From: Candidatus Tabaqchalia intestinavium
GTDB taxonomy: Bacteria > Bacillota > Clostridia > Oscillospirales > CAJFTT01
Direction: 5' to 3'
DNA: 41,903 bases
Assembly: GCA_904420005.1 (NCBI GenBank)
Contig: CAJFTT010000001.1
Coordinates: forward strand, 1-41,903
The notes under the pieces are model-generated. The model saw only the letters and a program-made list of their open reading frames with translations. It did no database searches and was not told where the DNA came from. A program made the translations under genes and the position numbers. Positions 17,657 through 25,492 of the stretch are shown here, in pieces. Each line of letters starts with the position of its first letter. The stretch's first letter is position 1.

Positions 17657-18025
17657 ATGAATTGTCCCTATTGCGGCGCGGTCATGACCAAAGATGACCG
17701 CAAGTGCCCGCGGTGCGACAGACGCATCATCACGGAGGAGGAATATCTCCGGCTTTGGGGTGAGCGCAGCGAGGAACAGGAGCGGTTCGAGCGGTTTAAG
17801 AACCGCGTCGCGCTGTTGTTCAATTTCATCCTGCCGGGGCTGGGGAGCTTTGTCAAGACGGGCAGCATCACGCTGTTTTTGCTTTGCCTGCCGCTGTATG
17901 CCCTGGGATGGGCGCTGTTCGCCTGGGGGATCGTGCGCGGGATGACGATGGCGCCGGTGATTATTCTCTTCCCGCTGGCGGTGCTGGCGGTGTCCATTTG
18001 GCTTACCTACCGGGAGAAAAAATAA
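17657..18025 (+). CDS. Zinc-ribbon membrane protein, unknown function
   Basis: A 122-residue protein with an N-terminal zinc ribbon (MNCPYCGAVM..KCPRCDRRI: two CxxC pairs), a charged helix (about 24-50, EEYLRLWGERSEEQERFERF) and two or three hydrophobic segments (about 52-68, 71-90, 96-115), ending in RE-KK. Such zinc-ribbon plus membrane-segment proteins are common and mostly uncharacterised. A GGAAAGGGG site precedes ATG 17657. No partner is evident; it may share a transcript with the upstream mutase. Confidence 0.85.
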   Translation: MNCPYCGAVMTKDDRKCPRCDRRIITEEEYLRLWGERSEEQERFERFKNRVALLFNFILPGLGSFVKTGSITLFLLCLPLYALGWALFAWGIVRGMTMAPVIILFPLAVLAVSIWLTYREKK

Positions 18026-18029
18026 GGAA

Positions 18030-18064
18030 GGGCGGGGCTGCGCTTGCGGCCCCGCCCGGTTTCC
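18030..18064 (+). terminator. Terminator after zinc-ribbon gene
   Basis: GGGCGGGGC (18030-18038) pairs with GCCCCGCCC (18049-18057), followed by GGTTTCC. A short A-rich run precedes the stem. Confidence 0.65.
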
Positions 18065-18601
18065 TGTGCTGGAGCATGCGTGTTGGGCAGGCAATGCTTT
18101 TTGTTCGCTGTCCCCGGCGGCGCGCGGAGTTGATCTGCCGGGTCACGCCAGCGGCAGGCCGCCTACGTTGCTTTTCCTTTGAAGGCTGTCTTATTTGCAG
18201 CCTGGTGTCCCCGGACACGCAGGATGGGCTGGGGCCGTGAAGGGGAGATTTCGGGCTGCTCTATGTGTGGTTTGTTTTCATCCTGTCTTTATCTTAAGCG
18301 GGACGGAGCGGCCCCGGGGCAGCGTTACGGGCAGCGCGCTACCCCGCGCTTTCGGCAGGCCGACGCAACGGATTCGCTTGCTGCCCGCGCGCATCAGGAC
18401 GCCGTCCGCCGAGGCTGCCCGGCAATGGGAAAAGCACGGCGTGGCTTCGCTTTGCCGCAAAAACCGCGGTTTCTTTGTCCGCGGGGAAGGAGGAAAAAAC
18501 CGGAAAGACCGAACCGCCAGATTGCGCCGGACCGTCAGAAGCAGAACGGTACGCCGCCCGCGCTGGCAAGCAGCCGCTGGAATTTTCTGCCTGTCCGGGC
18601 G
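18065..18601. other. Gene-free stretch
   Basis: About 540 bases with no convincing gene; long open frames here have arginine/proline/cysteine-rich shadow composition. Only small palindromes are seen (for example GTGTCCCCGGACAC near 18207). No known RNA motif is recognised. Confidence 0.5.
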
Positions 18602-18630
18602 TTGCATTTGCGCCGCCGGCGTGCTACAAT
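18602..18630 (+). promoter_or_regulatory. Promoter of small membrane-protein gene
   Basis: TTGCAT (18602-18607), 17-bp spacer, TACAAT (18625-18630). It supports a transcript starting near 18637 and a coding start after that point. Confidence 0.65.
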
Positions 18631-18706
18631 GACGGCAGGCCGCCGACGGGCGGGATACAGGCGCGGCATTGCCGCCATTTTGCCTCGGGGAAGGAAGCGC
18701 GTCACC

Positions 18707-19075
18707 CTGAAACGAAAGATTTCTGATTATGATCGCTATCTACCCCCGGCGATCGCCCGACTGGAAAAGGGGCTGTCGATCGCGCTGCGCGCGCTGACGC
18801 TCGCTTCGTTCGCGGCAGGCGCGGCGTCCATCGTGTTTGTGCCGGGCTATATTCCGTTCTCCCTTCTGGCGACGGCGCTGGCCGCGGCCAGTTTTCACTT
18901 TTTCCGCCGCCTGCTGCTGCCCACGCATGAGCTGCAGTATACCGACGGCAGCGCGCGACCTCTCGTGCTGCGCCGGCGGTTCAATTATGCGGCGCTGCTC
19001 GGCGTCGCGCTGGCGTTGGCGCTGGCGGTTGTGCTCTTTATTGTCATCGCCGCTGCCTGGCAGGAGATGCAGTGA
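18707..19075 (+). CDS. Small membrane protein, possible CTG start
   Basis: Unknown protein, about 122 residues if translation starts at CTG 18707 (reads M-K-R-K-I-S-D-Y-D-R). No ATG or GTG fits: CTG lies nine bases after GGGGAAGGAAG, while the nearest other start, TTG 18680, lacks a ribosome binding site. The promoter at 18602-18630 excludes starts further upstream. Residues 20-65 form a hydrophobic hairpin (ALRALTLASFAAGAASIVFV and the following segment), then a short loop, then a third hydrophobic helix (about 95-115) and the end WQEMQ. It is followed directly by the promoter of the T-box operon. A single-base error of an ATG is the main alternative to a CTG start. Confidence 0.6.
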   Translation: MKRKISDYDRYLPPAIARLEKGLSIALRALTLASFAAGAASIVFVPGYIPFSLLATALAAASFHFFRRLLLPTHELQYTDGSARPLVLRRRFNYAALLGVALALALAVVLFIVIAAAWQEMQ

Positions 19076-19109
19076 CGCGTGCGGCAACGAAAAATTCACA
19101 AACTGGGGA

Positions 19110-19138
19110 TTGACAGCGGCGGCTTTGCCCGGTATAAT
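19110..19138 (+). promoter_or_regulatory. Promoter of the T-box operon
   Basis: TTGACA (19110-19115), 17-bp spacer, TATAAT (19133-19138): a perfect consensus sigma-A promoter. Confidence 0.92.
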
Positions 19139-19144
19139 AGAATC

Positions 19145-19452
19145 AGTGAAAAATGAATCAGCCAACGCAAGGAAGAGGATCAGTAGTCGATTCTCGGGGC
19201 AACAGAGAGCCGCCGGTCGGTGCGAGGCGGTGCCTGCGATTTCGATGAACTCGCCTCAGAGCGGCTTGCCGAGGGCGCGGAAAATGCGCATTAGGTATAG
19301 ACGGAGCTCCACCGATACAGGGAGGCTGGATTAAGCGCGGCGTCAAGCCCCGCCGATCCGGGCAGAGGTGGTCGGAAAGCAATTTCCGGCAACAAGAGTG
19401 GTACTGCGGAAGCTGCGCTTTCGTCTCTTGCAGAGAGACGGAAGCTTTTTTG
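19145..19452 (+). ncRNA. T-box riboswitch, probably tRNA-Leu specific
   Basis: The leader between the promoter and the CoA-ligase gene has all main T-box marks. Stem I base: GCAAG/CTTGC (19167-19171 with 19265-19269) and GAGG/CCTC (19175-19178 with 19254-19257). AGTA at 19182, AGAGA bulge at 19204 and GGTGCGA apical loop at 19219, closed by CCGCC/GGCGG. In the specifier loop GAA (19247-19249) is followed by CTC (19250-19252) and a purine, which reads as a leucine codon. The T-box element is AGAGTGGTACTGCG (19396-19409); its UGGU bulge fits a tRNA ending A73-CCA, as in tRNA-Leu. Antiterminator CAAGAG/CTCTTG (19393, 19425) competes with the terminator GCTTTCGTCTCT / AGAGACGGAAGC (19417-19445) and its T-run (19446-19451). 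The controlled gene is an acyl-CoA ligase, not an aminoacyl-tRNA synthetase. Confidence 0.9.
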
Positions 19453-19489
19453 TTTTTCAGGAAAAATTCGAAGAAAAGGAGAACGCGCT

Positions 19490-21154
19490 ATGGAATTCAT
19501 CAGCAAGACATTGGGACAGGTCATCGACGAGCTGGCGGAGAAATTCCCCGACCGGGAGGCCGTCAAGTACACCGACCGGGATTACCGCAGGACGTGGAAG
19601 GAATTCAAGGAGGAATGCGACCGTTACGCCAAGGGATTCCTCTCGCTGGGCATCCGCAAGGGCGACCATGTCGCCATCTGGGCCACGAACGTCCCGGAAT
19701 GGATGATCACGCTCTATGCCGCCGCCAAGATCGGCGCCATCCTCGTCACCGTCAACACCAATTACAAGATTTTCGAGGCGGAATACCTGTTCAAGCAGTC
19801 GGACACCAAGCTCGCGGTCATGATCGAGGGCTTCAAGGACACCAGCTACACCGACATCATCACCGAGCTGTGTCCGGAGCTCAAGACCCTCGACCCGAAG
19901 GATGAGCTGCACAGCGAAAAGCTGCCGTTCCTCAAGCGCGTTGTCCTGGCCGGCGGCGGCTCGCGCCCCGGCATGATCCGCTTCGAGGATATCGCCAAGA
20001 TGGGCGACAGCTTCCCGCAGGAGGAATATGAGCGTGTGCAGGCCAGCCTCGATCCGCACGACGTCATCAACATGCAGTATACCTCCGGCACGACAGGCTT
20101 CCCCAAGGGCGTCATGCTCACGCATTATAACATCCTCAACAACGGCAAGACCATCGGCGACGGCATGCGGTTCACCGAGAACGACAAGCTGTGCATCTGC
20201 GTGCCCTTCTTCCACTGCTTCGGCCTGGTGCTGGCGATGATGGCCTGCATCACCCACGGCACTTCCATGGTGCCCATCGACGCTTACAGCCCCGTCAAGG
20301 TCATGGACGCGCTGCAGAGCGAGCAGTGCACGGCGGTGCATGGCGTGCCGACCATGTTCATCGCCATGCTCAATCACCCCACGTTCAAAAATTACGATTT
20401 CTCCCATCTGCGCACCGGCATCATGGCGGGCTCCCCCTGCCCGATCAAGGTCATGCAGCAGGTGGTGGATGAGATGAACATGAAAGAGATCACCATCGTC
20501 TTTGGGCAGACGGAGGCCTCCCCCGGCTGCACGATGACGACGACGGAGGACAGCCTGGAGCTGCGCGTCGCGACGGTCGGGCGTCACTTCCCGGGCGTGG
20601 AGTGCAAGATCGTCGATCCCGAGACGGGGGAGGATCTTGGTCCGGGTGTGCCGGGCGAGTTCTGCGCCAGAGGCTATAATATCATGAAGGGCTATTACAA
20701 GATGCCCGAAGCGACGGCCAAAGCCATCGACAAAGATGGCTGGCTGCACACCGGGGATATTGCAATTGTCGACGAAAAGGGGTATTATAAGATTACGGGA
20801 AGACTCAAGGATATGATCATCCGCGGGGGGGAAAACATTTACCCCAAGGAGATCGAGGATTTCATTTATACCCATCCGGCCGTCAAGGATGTGCAGGTGA
20901 TCGGCGTGCCGAGCAAGGCCTATGGCGAGGAGGTCATGGCCTGCATCGTGCCGGTGGACGGCGCGAGCGTGACGGAGGAGGAGATCAAGGAGTTTGTCAA
21001 AAAGAACATGGCGCGCCATAAGGTGCCGAGCTATGTGCGCTTCATGGACAGCTTCCCGATGACTGCCAGCGGAAAAATCCAGAAGTTCAAGATGCGCGAA
21101 TGGGCCATCGAAGAACTCAAGCTGCAGGACGCGAACAACATCGAAACAGCGTAA
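19490..21154 (+). CDS. AMP-dependent acyl-CoA synthetase under T-box control
   Basis: ANL-superfamily ligase that activates a carboxylic acid to acyl-AMP and then acyl-CoA. The 554-residue protein has the P-loop YTSGTTGFPKGVMLTH (about 196-211), the A5 region FGQTEASPGCT, A7 WLHTGDIAIVDEKGYY, A8 GRLKDMIIRGGENIYPKEIE and the A10 lysine region TASGKIQKFKMRE. The subgroup looks like the medium/branched-chain FadD/YngI-like branch; exact substrate is not readable. The AAAGGAG site precedes ATG 19490. Expression should rise when tRNA-Leu is uncharged. One consistent role is making isovaleryl-CoA from isovalerate for reductive carboxylation to leucine; this is inference. Confidence 0.92.
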   Translation: MEFISKTLGQVIDELAEKFPDREAVKYTDRDYRRTWKEFKEECDRYAKGFLSLGIRKGDHVAIWATNVPEWMITLYAAAKIGAILVTVNTNYKIFEAEYLFKQSDTKLAVMIEGFKDTSYTDIITELCPELKTLDPKDELHSEKLPFLKRVVLAGGGSRPGMIRFEDIAKMGDSFPQEEYERVQASLDPHDVINMQYTSGTTGFPKGVMLTHYNILNNGKTIGDGMRFTENDKLCICVPFFHCFGLVLAMMACITHGTSMVPIDAYSPVKVMDALQSEQCTAVHGVPTMFIAMLNHPTFKNYDFSHLRTGIMAGSPCPIKVMQQVVDEMNMKEITIVFGQTEASPGCTMTTTEDSLELRVATVGRHFPGVECKIVDPETGEDLGPGVPGEFCARGYNIMKGYYKMPEATAKAIDKDGWLHTGDIAIVDEKGYYKITGRLKDMIIRGGENIYPKEIEDFIYTHPAVKDVQVIGVPSKAYGEEVMACIVPVDGASVTEEEIKEFVKKNMARHKVPSYVRFMDSFPMTASGKIQKFKMREWAIEELKLQDANNIETA

Positions 21155-21200
21155 TGGACTTTTATCACCCCCAAAGCAGGAAAGGAAGGTAGGACGAACT

Positions 21201-22010
21201 ATGAAACTGTGTTTTTCCACGATCGGCTGCCCGGATTGGTCCTGGGACGAGATTTTCGCCACGGTAAAGGATATGGGCTTCCCGGGTGTTGAAGTGCGCG
21301 GGATCGGCGATGAGCTGTTCATCCCGAACGCCCGCCCGTTTATCGACAAGCATATTGCCATCACCACGGCGCAGCTGCGCCGCAGCGGCGTCGAGATCCC
21401 CATGCTGACTTCCGGCATCTGCCTCGCGACGGACAGCGAGGAGGCTGTGATGCACGACGCGGCGGCCTATATCGACCTCGCGCAGAAGCTCGGCACGCCG
21501 TATATCCGTCTCATGCCGACCAGCAAGCCGCAGGCGGAAGGGCCCATCGATGAGGAGATGGTCGCCGACCGGTATGAGAAGATCTGCGCTTACGGCGCGG
21601 AGCGCGGCGTCGCGCCGCTCATTGAGACCAACGGCGTCTTTTGCGACACGGGCTATTTCGCCCGCTTCTTAAACAAGATCCAGGCGGAGAACAAGGGCGT
21701 GCTGTGGGATATCCATCACCCCTACCGCTACCACGGCGAGATGCCGGAGGAGACGATGCGCAACATCGGCGGGCTGATCCGCTATGTCCACGTCAAGGAT
21801 TCCCGCATGGAGAATGGCGACGTCAAATACCGCATGATGGGGTATGGCGACGTCCCGGTTGAGGATGCGGTGCGCCGCCTGTCCGCCGCGGGCTATAACG
21901 GGTATCTCTCGCTGGAATGGGTCAAGCGCTGGAACCGTGACCTGGAGGACGGCGGCGTGGTGTTCGCGCATTATAAGGGCTACATGGATCATTTGCTCCA
22001 GAAGATCTGA
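21201..22010 (+). CDS. TIM-barrel sugar phosphate isomerase/epimerase family protein
   Basis: A 269-residue xylose-isomerase-like TIM barrel (AP endonuclease family 2 fold). Visible pieces are the start MKLCFSTIGCPDWSWDEIF, the glutamate strand LIETNG, the metal-type motif LWDIHHPYRYHGE (D and H ligands), YVHVKDS (H ligand) and YLSLEW with a terminal Glu. These are the usual divalent-metal residues, so catalysis is plausible. The substrate is unknown. It lies 46 bases after the T-box-controlled CoA ligase with a GGAAAGGAAGG site and no terminator between, so it probably shares the leucine-responsive transcript. Confidence 0.88.
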   Translation: MKLCFSTIGCPDWSWDEIFATVKDMGFPGVEVRGIGDELFIPNARPFIDKHIAITTAQLRRSGVEIPMLTSGICLATDSEEAVMHDAAAYIDLAQKLGTPYIRLMPTSKPQAEGPIDEEMVADRYEKICAYGAERGVAPLIETNGVFCDTGYFARFLNKIQAENKGVLWDIHHPYRYHGEMPEETMRNIGGLIRYVHVKDSRMENGDVKYRMMGYGDVPVEDAVRRLSAAGYNGYLSLEWVKRWNRDLEDGGVVFAHYKGYMDHLLQKI

Positions 22011-22043
22011 CCGGGGGATTTCCCGCGGTCGTGATGCACCGGC

Positions 22044-22100
22044 ATACCCCGCCGGCGCGCAGCGTTGTTTGCTGCCCGCCGGCGGGGTATGTACTTTTTT
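22044..22100 (+). terminator. Terminator of the T-box operon
   Basis: ATACCCCGCCGGCG (22044-22057) pairs perfectly over 14 bp with CGCCGGCGGGGTAT (22077-22090), followed by GTAC and six T (22095-22100). Confidence 0.88.
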
Positions 22101-22354
22101 GTGCGGTTGTGGTATGCTGGAAGAAAAGCGGGCGACTGAACGGCTCCGTGCGGCCTCGAGACCGCGCGGCCGCCGGTTGGCGGTCGGAGGATGGCTGGGC
22201 GCGCGCCTGCGGGCGGGGAAAACGCTGCTGGCCCCTTGCCTTGTCCCGAAGGGCCGCGTTTTCTTTGCCCGTGAGGGATAAAATTTACAGCGACCTCAGA
22301 GGGCCTGCACGGGAAAACACAGATGGCAGGCCGCGGAGGAAAGGAGGGAGGCGG

Positions 22355-23197
22355 ATGATTCGTTTTTTGCAGCCGGACGACGCGCTGTTTTCCTCGCCGG
22401 CGTATGACCGGGACCGCACGGCGTTTGACCTGCTGGAGGTCATCCGCCGCGCGCCGCTGCTGCTTGCGGGCGACGGGACGTCGTTCGCCGCGGGGCGCAA
22501 TCTGCCCGGAATGCCGGCGTGGCTTTGGACGGCGGACGAGATCGCCGCGCCCGTGCTGGAGGAAGCGGCGGCGATGGCGCTGGACCGCCTGGCGGAAGGG
22601 GACACGCTGCGCGTCGTCGCGAAACCGCAGGCGGCCGATTCGATTGCGCAATATATCGCGGCGCGCCGGACGATCACCGCGCACAGCCGGCTGCGCATGC
22701 GGGCTTTCGTCAATCCGCGCCCGCGCCCGCCGCGCAATCGCACGGCCTGCATCGAGCGCCCGACCCGGGCGGACCTTCCGGCGCTTGCGGCCTGCATGGC
22801 GGGATTCGCGCGGGAATGCTTCGGGGAGACGCCGGAAGCGGACGCCCTGCTGCGTCGCGCCGAGGCCGCGCTCGACAATCCGCTGCTTCTGGTCGTGCGG
22901 GAGGCGGGGGAGATCGCGGCGATGGCTTGCTGTACGCGGGAGACGGCGCGGCACTGCGCGATCTCGCAGGTGTATACCCGTCCGCTGTCGCGCGGCCGCG
23001 GATATGCCGCCGCGCTGGCCGCTGAACTGAGCGGCCGGATTCTTAGCCTCGGCAAGACGCCGATGCTGTATGCCAATGTGGATAATCACGCTGCGGTGCG
23101 GGCCTATGAAAGCGTCGGGTTTACCCCCTGCGGCCGTGTCGACGAGCTGGCGCTCCGCTGGGAAGAATCGGCGAGGGGAAAAAGGGAGAATGCCTGA
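22355..23197 (+). CDS. GNAT family N-acetyltransferase
   Basis: A 280-residue protein with a C-terminal GNAT domain (about 135-275): the acetyl-CoA pyrophosphate loop is PLSRGRGYAAALAAEL and the final strands read MLYANVDNHAAVRAYESVGF. The N-terminal 130 residues (MIRFLQPDDALFSSPAYDRD..) form a separate domain that resembles the first half of two-domain GNAT proteins, but I do not recognise a substrate. ATG 22355 follows GGAAAGGAGGGAGG; longer in-frame extensions upstream are shadow-like. The next genes are an ATPase and an oxidoreductase on the same strand, but a 187-base gap separates it from the ATPase. Confidence 0.85.
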   Translation: MIRFLQPDDALFSSPAYDRDRTAFDLLEVIRRAPLLLAGDGTSFAAGRNLPGMPAWLWTADEIAAPVLEEAAAMALDRLAEGDTLRVVAKPQAADSIAQYIAARRTITAHSRLRMRAFVNPRPRPPRNRTACIERPTRADLPALAACMAGFARECFGETPEADALLRRAEAALDNPLLLVVREAGEIAAMACCTRETARHCAISQVYTRPLSRGRGYAAALAAELSGRILSLGKTPMLYANVDNHAAVRAYESVGFTPCGRVDELALRWEESARGKRENA

Positions 23198-23384
23198 GGG
23201 GATTGGCGCGGAAGAATGCGGCGGTTTCCTGACGTGTGGCGGCGTTTGGCAGACCGCAGCTCCCGTTTGCCCCGATGTCAGGCCGCGCAGGTGACCAGCG
23301 GCGATGCGGTGAAGGCTGGTGCCGGCGCAGCTGTTGCCGGGCAGCAGAGCGTTGAAGACGCGCCGAAGAAACGGAGGGAAGGCG

Positions 23385-24173
23385 ATGGAGGAGCTGTATC
23401 TGCGGGGGCTCAAAATCCGCCCGCCCGCACAGGGCGAGGAGGTGTGGTTCGACGCGCTGCCGGCCGTGCAGGCGATTGCCGCGCGGCCGGAGGGCCTGCC
23501 GCTGCGCAGTCCGGTCACCTTCTTCGCCGGCGAGAACGGCACAGGCAAGTCGACGCTGCTGGAGGCCGCAGCAATGGCCTGCGGCTTCAATGCGGAGGGA
23601 GGCGGACGCAATTTCTGCTTTGCGACCCAAGAGACACATTCTTCGCTCGATGCGCGCATGACGGCAGTGCGCGGCGCGCGCCGCCCGCGCGACGGTTTTT
23701 TCCTGCGGGCAGAGAGCTTTTATAACGTCGCGACGGAGATCGACCGCCTCGACGAGCTGGGACGGCGCTGGGACTTGCCGTCATTGTATAACAGCTATGG
23801 CGGCAAGTCGCTGCATGTGCAGTCGCATGGCGAGAGCTTCCTCGCGCTGGTGCTGCACCGCTTCGGCGGCGAGGGGCTGTACCTGCTCGACGAGCCGGAG
23901 GCGGCGCTCTCCCCGATGCGGCAGATGACGCTGCTGCGCCGCATGATCCAGCTCGCAGGCAAAGGCGCGCAATTTCTCGTCTCGACGCATTCGCCGATCC
24001 TGCTGGCCTGCCCGGACGCGCAGATCCTGGTGTTGGACGACGCGGGTATTACGCCGACGCCCTATGAGCAGACCGAGCATTACCGGATCACCCGCCGCTT
24101 TCTGCAGGACCCACAGGGCATGCTGCGCCTGCTGCTGGCGGAGGAAAACGACGAAACAACGCAGGAGGACTGA
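23385..24173 (+). CDS. AAA/ABC-type ATPase (single-domain)
   Basis: A 262-residue cytoplasmic ATPase of the ABC-like AAA type. It shows Walker A FFAGENGTGKSTLLEAAA (near residue 45), an ABC-signature-like LHVQSHGESFLAL, Walker B GLYLLDEPEAALSP and a switch histidine in LVSTHSPILLA. There are no membrane segments and no permease nearby, so it is not a transporter component; RecF/OLD-like ATPases and DNA-repair or toxin-type ATPases share this layout. ATG 23385 follows GGAGGGAAGG. Its stop is 3 bases from the start of the next gene, so the two are translationally coupled or close to it. Function unknown. Confidence 0.85.
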   Translation: MEELYLRGLKIRPPAQGEEVWFDALPAVQAIAARPEGLPLRSPVTFFAGENGTGKSTLLEAAAMACGFNAEGGGRNFCFATQETHSSLDARMTAVRGARRPRDGFFLRAESFYNVATEIDRLDELGRRWDLPSLYNSYGGKSLHVQSHGESFLALVLHRFGGEGLYLLDEPEAALSPMRQMTLLRRMIQLAGKGAQFLVSTHSPILLACPDAQILVLDDAGITPTPYEQTEHYRITRRFLQDPQGMLRLLLAEENDETTQED

Positions 24174-24176
24174 ACT

Positions 24177-25172
24177 ATGCAGACACTTCGATGGGGGATC
24201 GTTTCCACCGGGAATATCGCCGGCGTCTTTGCGTCGGCTTTTGCCGCCGCGCCGGGAAATGCGCTCGCGGCGGTTGCCTCGCGCACGCAGGAGAAAGCCG
24301 AACGGTTCGCGCAGGAACATGGCGTTCCGCGCGCGTACGGCAGTTATGAGGCGATGGCGGCCGACCCGTCGATCGACGCGGTCTATATCGCGACGCCCAT
24401 GTCCCGTCACGCGGCGGACGCCGCGCTGTTCCTTCAGGCGGGCAAGCACGTGCTGTGCGAGAAAGCGGTCACCTGCGACGCAGCGGAGCTGGAGGCGCTG
24501 CTGCGGCTTGCGCGGGAGAAGGGGCGCTTTTTCATGGAGGCGATGTGGATGCGGTGCCTGCCGGTGTTCCGCCAGGCGCAGGCATGGGTGCGCGCGGGAC
24601 GCATCGGCCGGGTGGAGGCGGTCAAAGCGGAACTGTCCATTATGCCGCGCGTCGATCCGGCGCACCGCCTGTTTTCCCCGGCGCTGGGCGGCGGCGCGCT
24701 GCTTGATGTGGGTACCTATGCGGTGCATTTTCTCTGCGCGTTTCTCGGCTCGTGCCCGCAGCAGGTGATCGCCGCGGGGCGGCCCGGCCCGACAGGTGTG
24801 GATTTTGACGATGTGATCCTGCTGCGGTATCCGGGCGCGTTCGGGTTCGCATCGGTCGGGTTCTCCGCGCCGGGCGGCAACGGCGCCGCCGTGCTCGGAG
24901 AGCGGGGACGGATTTTGTTTCCCGGCTCGTTTCTGTCCGCGCAGGAGGCGGTGCTCGTGGACGCTGCCGGCGCGGAGGTCGAGCGGTTTCATGAGCCCTT
25001 CCGCGCCAATGGTTATGAATATGAGCTTTCGGAGGCGCGCGACTGCATCCTCGCGGGCAAGAGGGAGAGTGCGCTTGTGCCGGCGGAAGCGAGCCTCGGC
25101 GTCATGCGCATCCTCGACGCCTGCCGTGCGCAGTGCGGCCTGGGAGAGCCCAAGGCGCGAGGACATATTTGA
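24177..25172 (+). CDS. Gfo/Idh/MocA family oxidoreductase
   Basis: NAD(P)-dependent sugar or diol dehydrogenase family, 331 residues. The Rossmann start is LRWGIVSTGNIAGVFASAF. The usual catalytic EKP is CEKAVTCD here (EKA), which is seen in the trans-dihydrodiol dehydrogenase-like branch. The C-terminal substrate domain has GGGALLDVGTYAVHFL with the conserved Asp and His. AGGAGG precedes ATG 24177, three bases after the stop of the ATPase gene, so they form an operon. The substrate is unknown. Confidence 0.9.
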   Translation: MQTLRWGIVSTGNIAGVFASAFAAAPGNALAAVASRTQEKAERFAQEHGVPRAYGSYEAMAADPSIDAVYIATPMSRHAADAALFLQAGKHVLCEKAVTCDAAELEALLRLAREKGRFFMEAMWMRCLPVFRQAQAWVRAGRIGRVEAVKAELSIMPRVDPAHRLFSPALGGGALLDVGTYAVHFLCAFLGSCPQQVIAAGRPGPTGVDFDDVILLRYPGAFGFASVGFSAPGGNGAAVLGERGRILFPGSFLSAQEAVLVDAAGAEVERFHEPFRANGYEYELSEARDCILAGKRESALVPAEASLGVMRILDACRAQCGLGEPKARGHI

Positions 25173-25185
25173 GGCCGGCGCGAGA

Positions 25186-25225
25186 GCCAATCAAAACCAT
25201 CCGTTTACTAGTGGTTTTGATTGGC
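25186..25225. terminator. AT-rich hairpin in convergent intergenic region
   Basis: GCCAATCAAAACCA (25186-25199) pairs perfectly with TGGTTTTGATTGGC (25212-25225), twelve-base loop, followed by CTTATTTG. It lies 13 bases after the oxidoreductase stop and probably ends that transcript. It is unusually AT-rich for this genome. Confidence 0.6.
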
Positions 25226-25315
25226 CTTATTTGCTGGCTTTCGCTGCTTTATTTGCCAGGGTTTTTCCCCACCCCTGGTGGAACTGGGGCTTTGTCATGC
25301 TGTGCGCGATAACAA

Positions 25316-25347
25316 GGAGCGGCCGCGACGAAAGTCGCGGCCGCTCC
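25316..25347. terminator. Bidirectional terminator between convergent genes
   Basis: GGAGCGGCCGCGAC (25316-25329) and GTCGCGGCCGCTCC (25334-25347), a perfect 14-bp stem with a GAAA tetraloop. It is flanked by moderately AT-rich sequence on both sides and lies between + genes ending at 25172 and - genes ending at 25493. Nothing else is seen between 25348 and 25492. Confidence 0.65.
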
Positions 25348-25492
25348 AATTCATTTCAGGGGGTGATCTTAACTGCAAGACAGCGCCGTTTCGCGGGGTG
25401 ACCGGTACGATCCTGCACAGGCGGGAGGCGCCAGCGCGGGGCCGCGGCGCACGTCTGCCGGGCCGCGCGGGGAGAACGCCCAGCCCGGCGCT

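Noticed and set aside
18065-18601. Search for SRP RNA, RNase P RNA, 6S RNA or tmRNA in the long gap and after smpB
   Set aside because: None of the conserved core sequences of these RNAs is visible.
19250-19254. Alternative T-box specifiers UCG (Ser) or ACU (Thr)
   Set aside because: Each would be followed by a pyrimidine rather than the expected purine; UGGU also does not fit the G73 of tRNA-Ser. CUC (Leu) satisfies both.
25186-25225. AT-rich hairpin considered as a second IS200/IS605 end
   Set aside because: It shares no sequence with the hairpins of the nearby IS and sits right after a stop codon, so a terminator is simpler.
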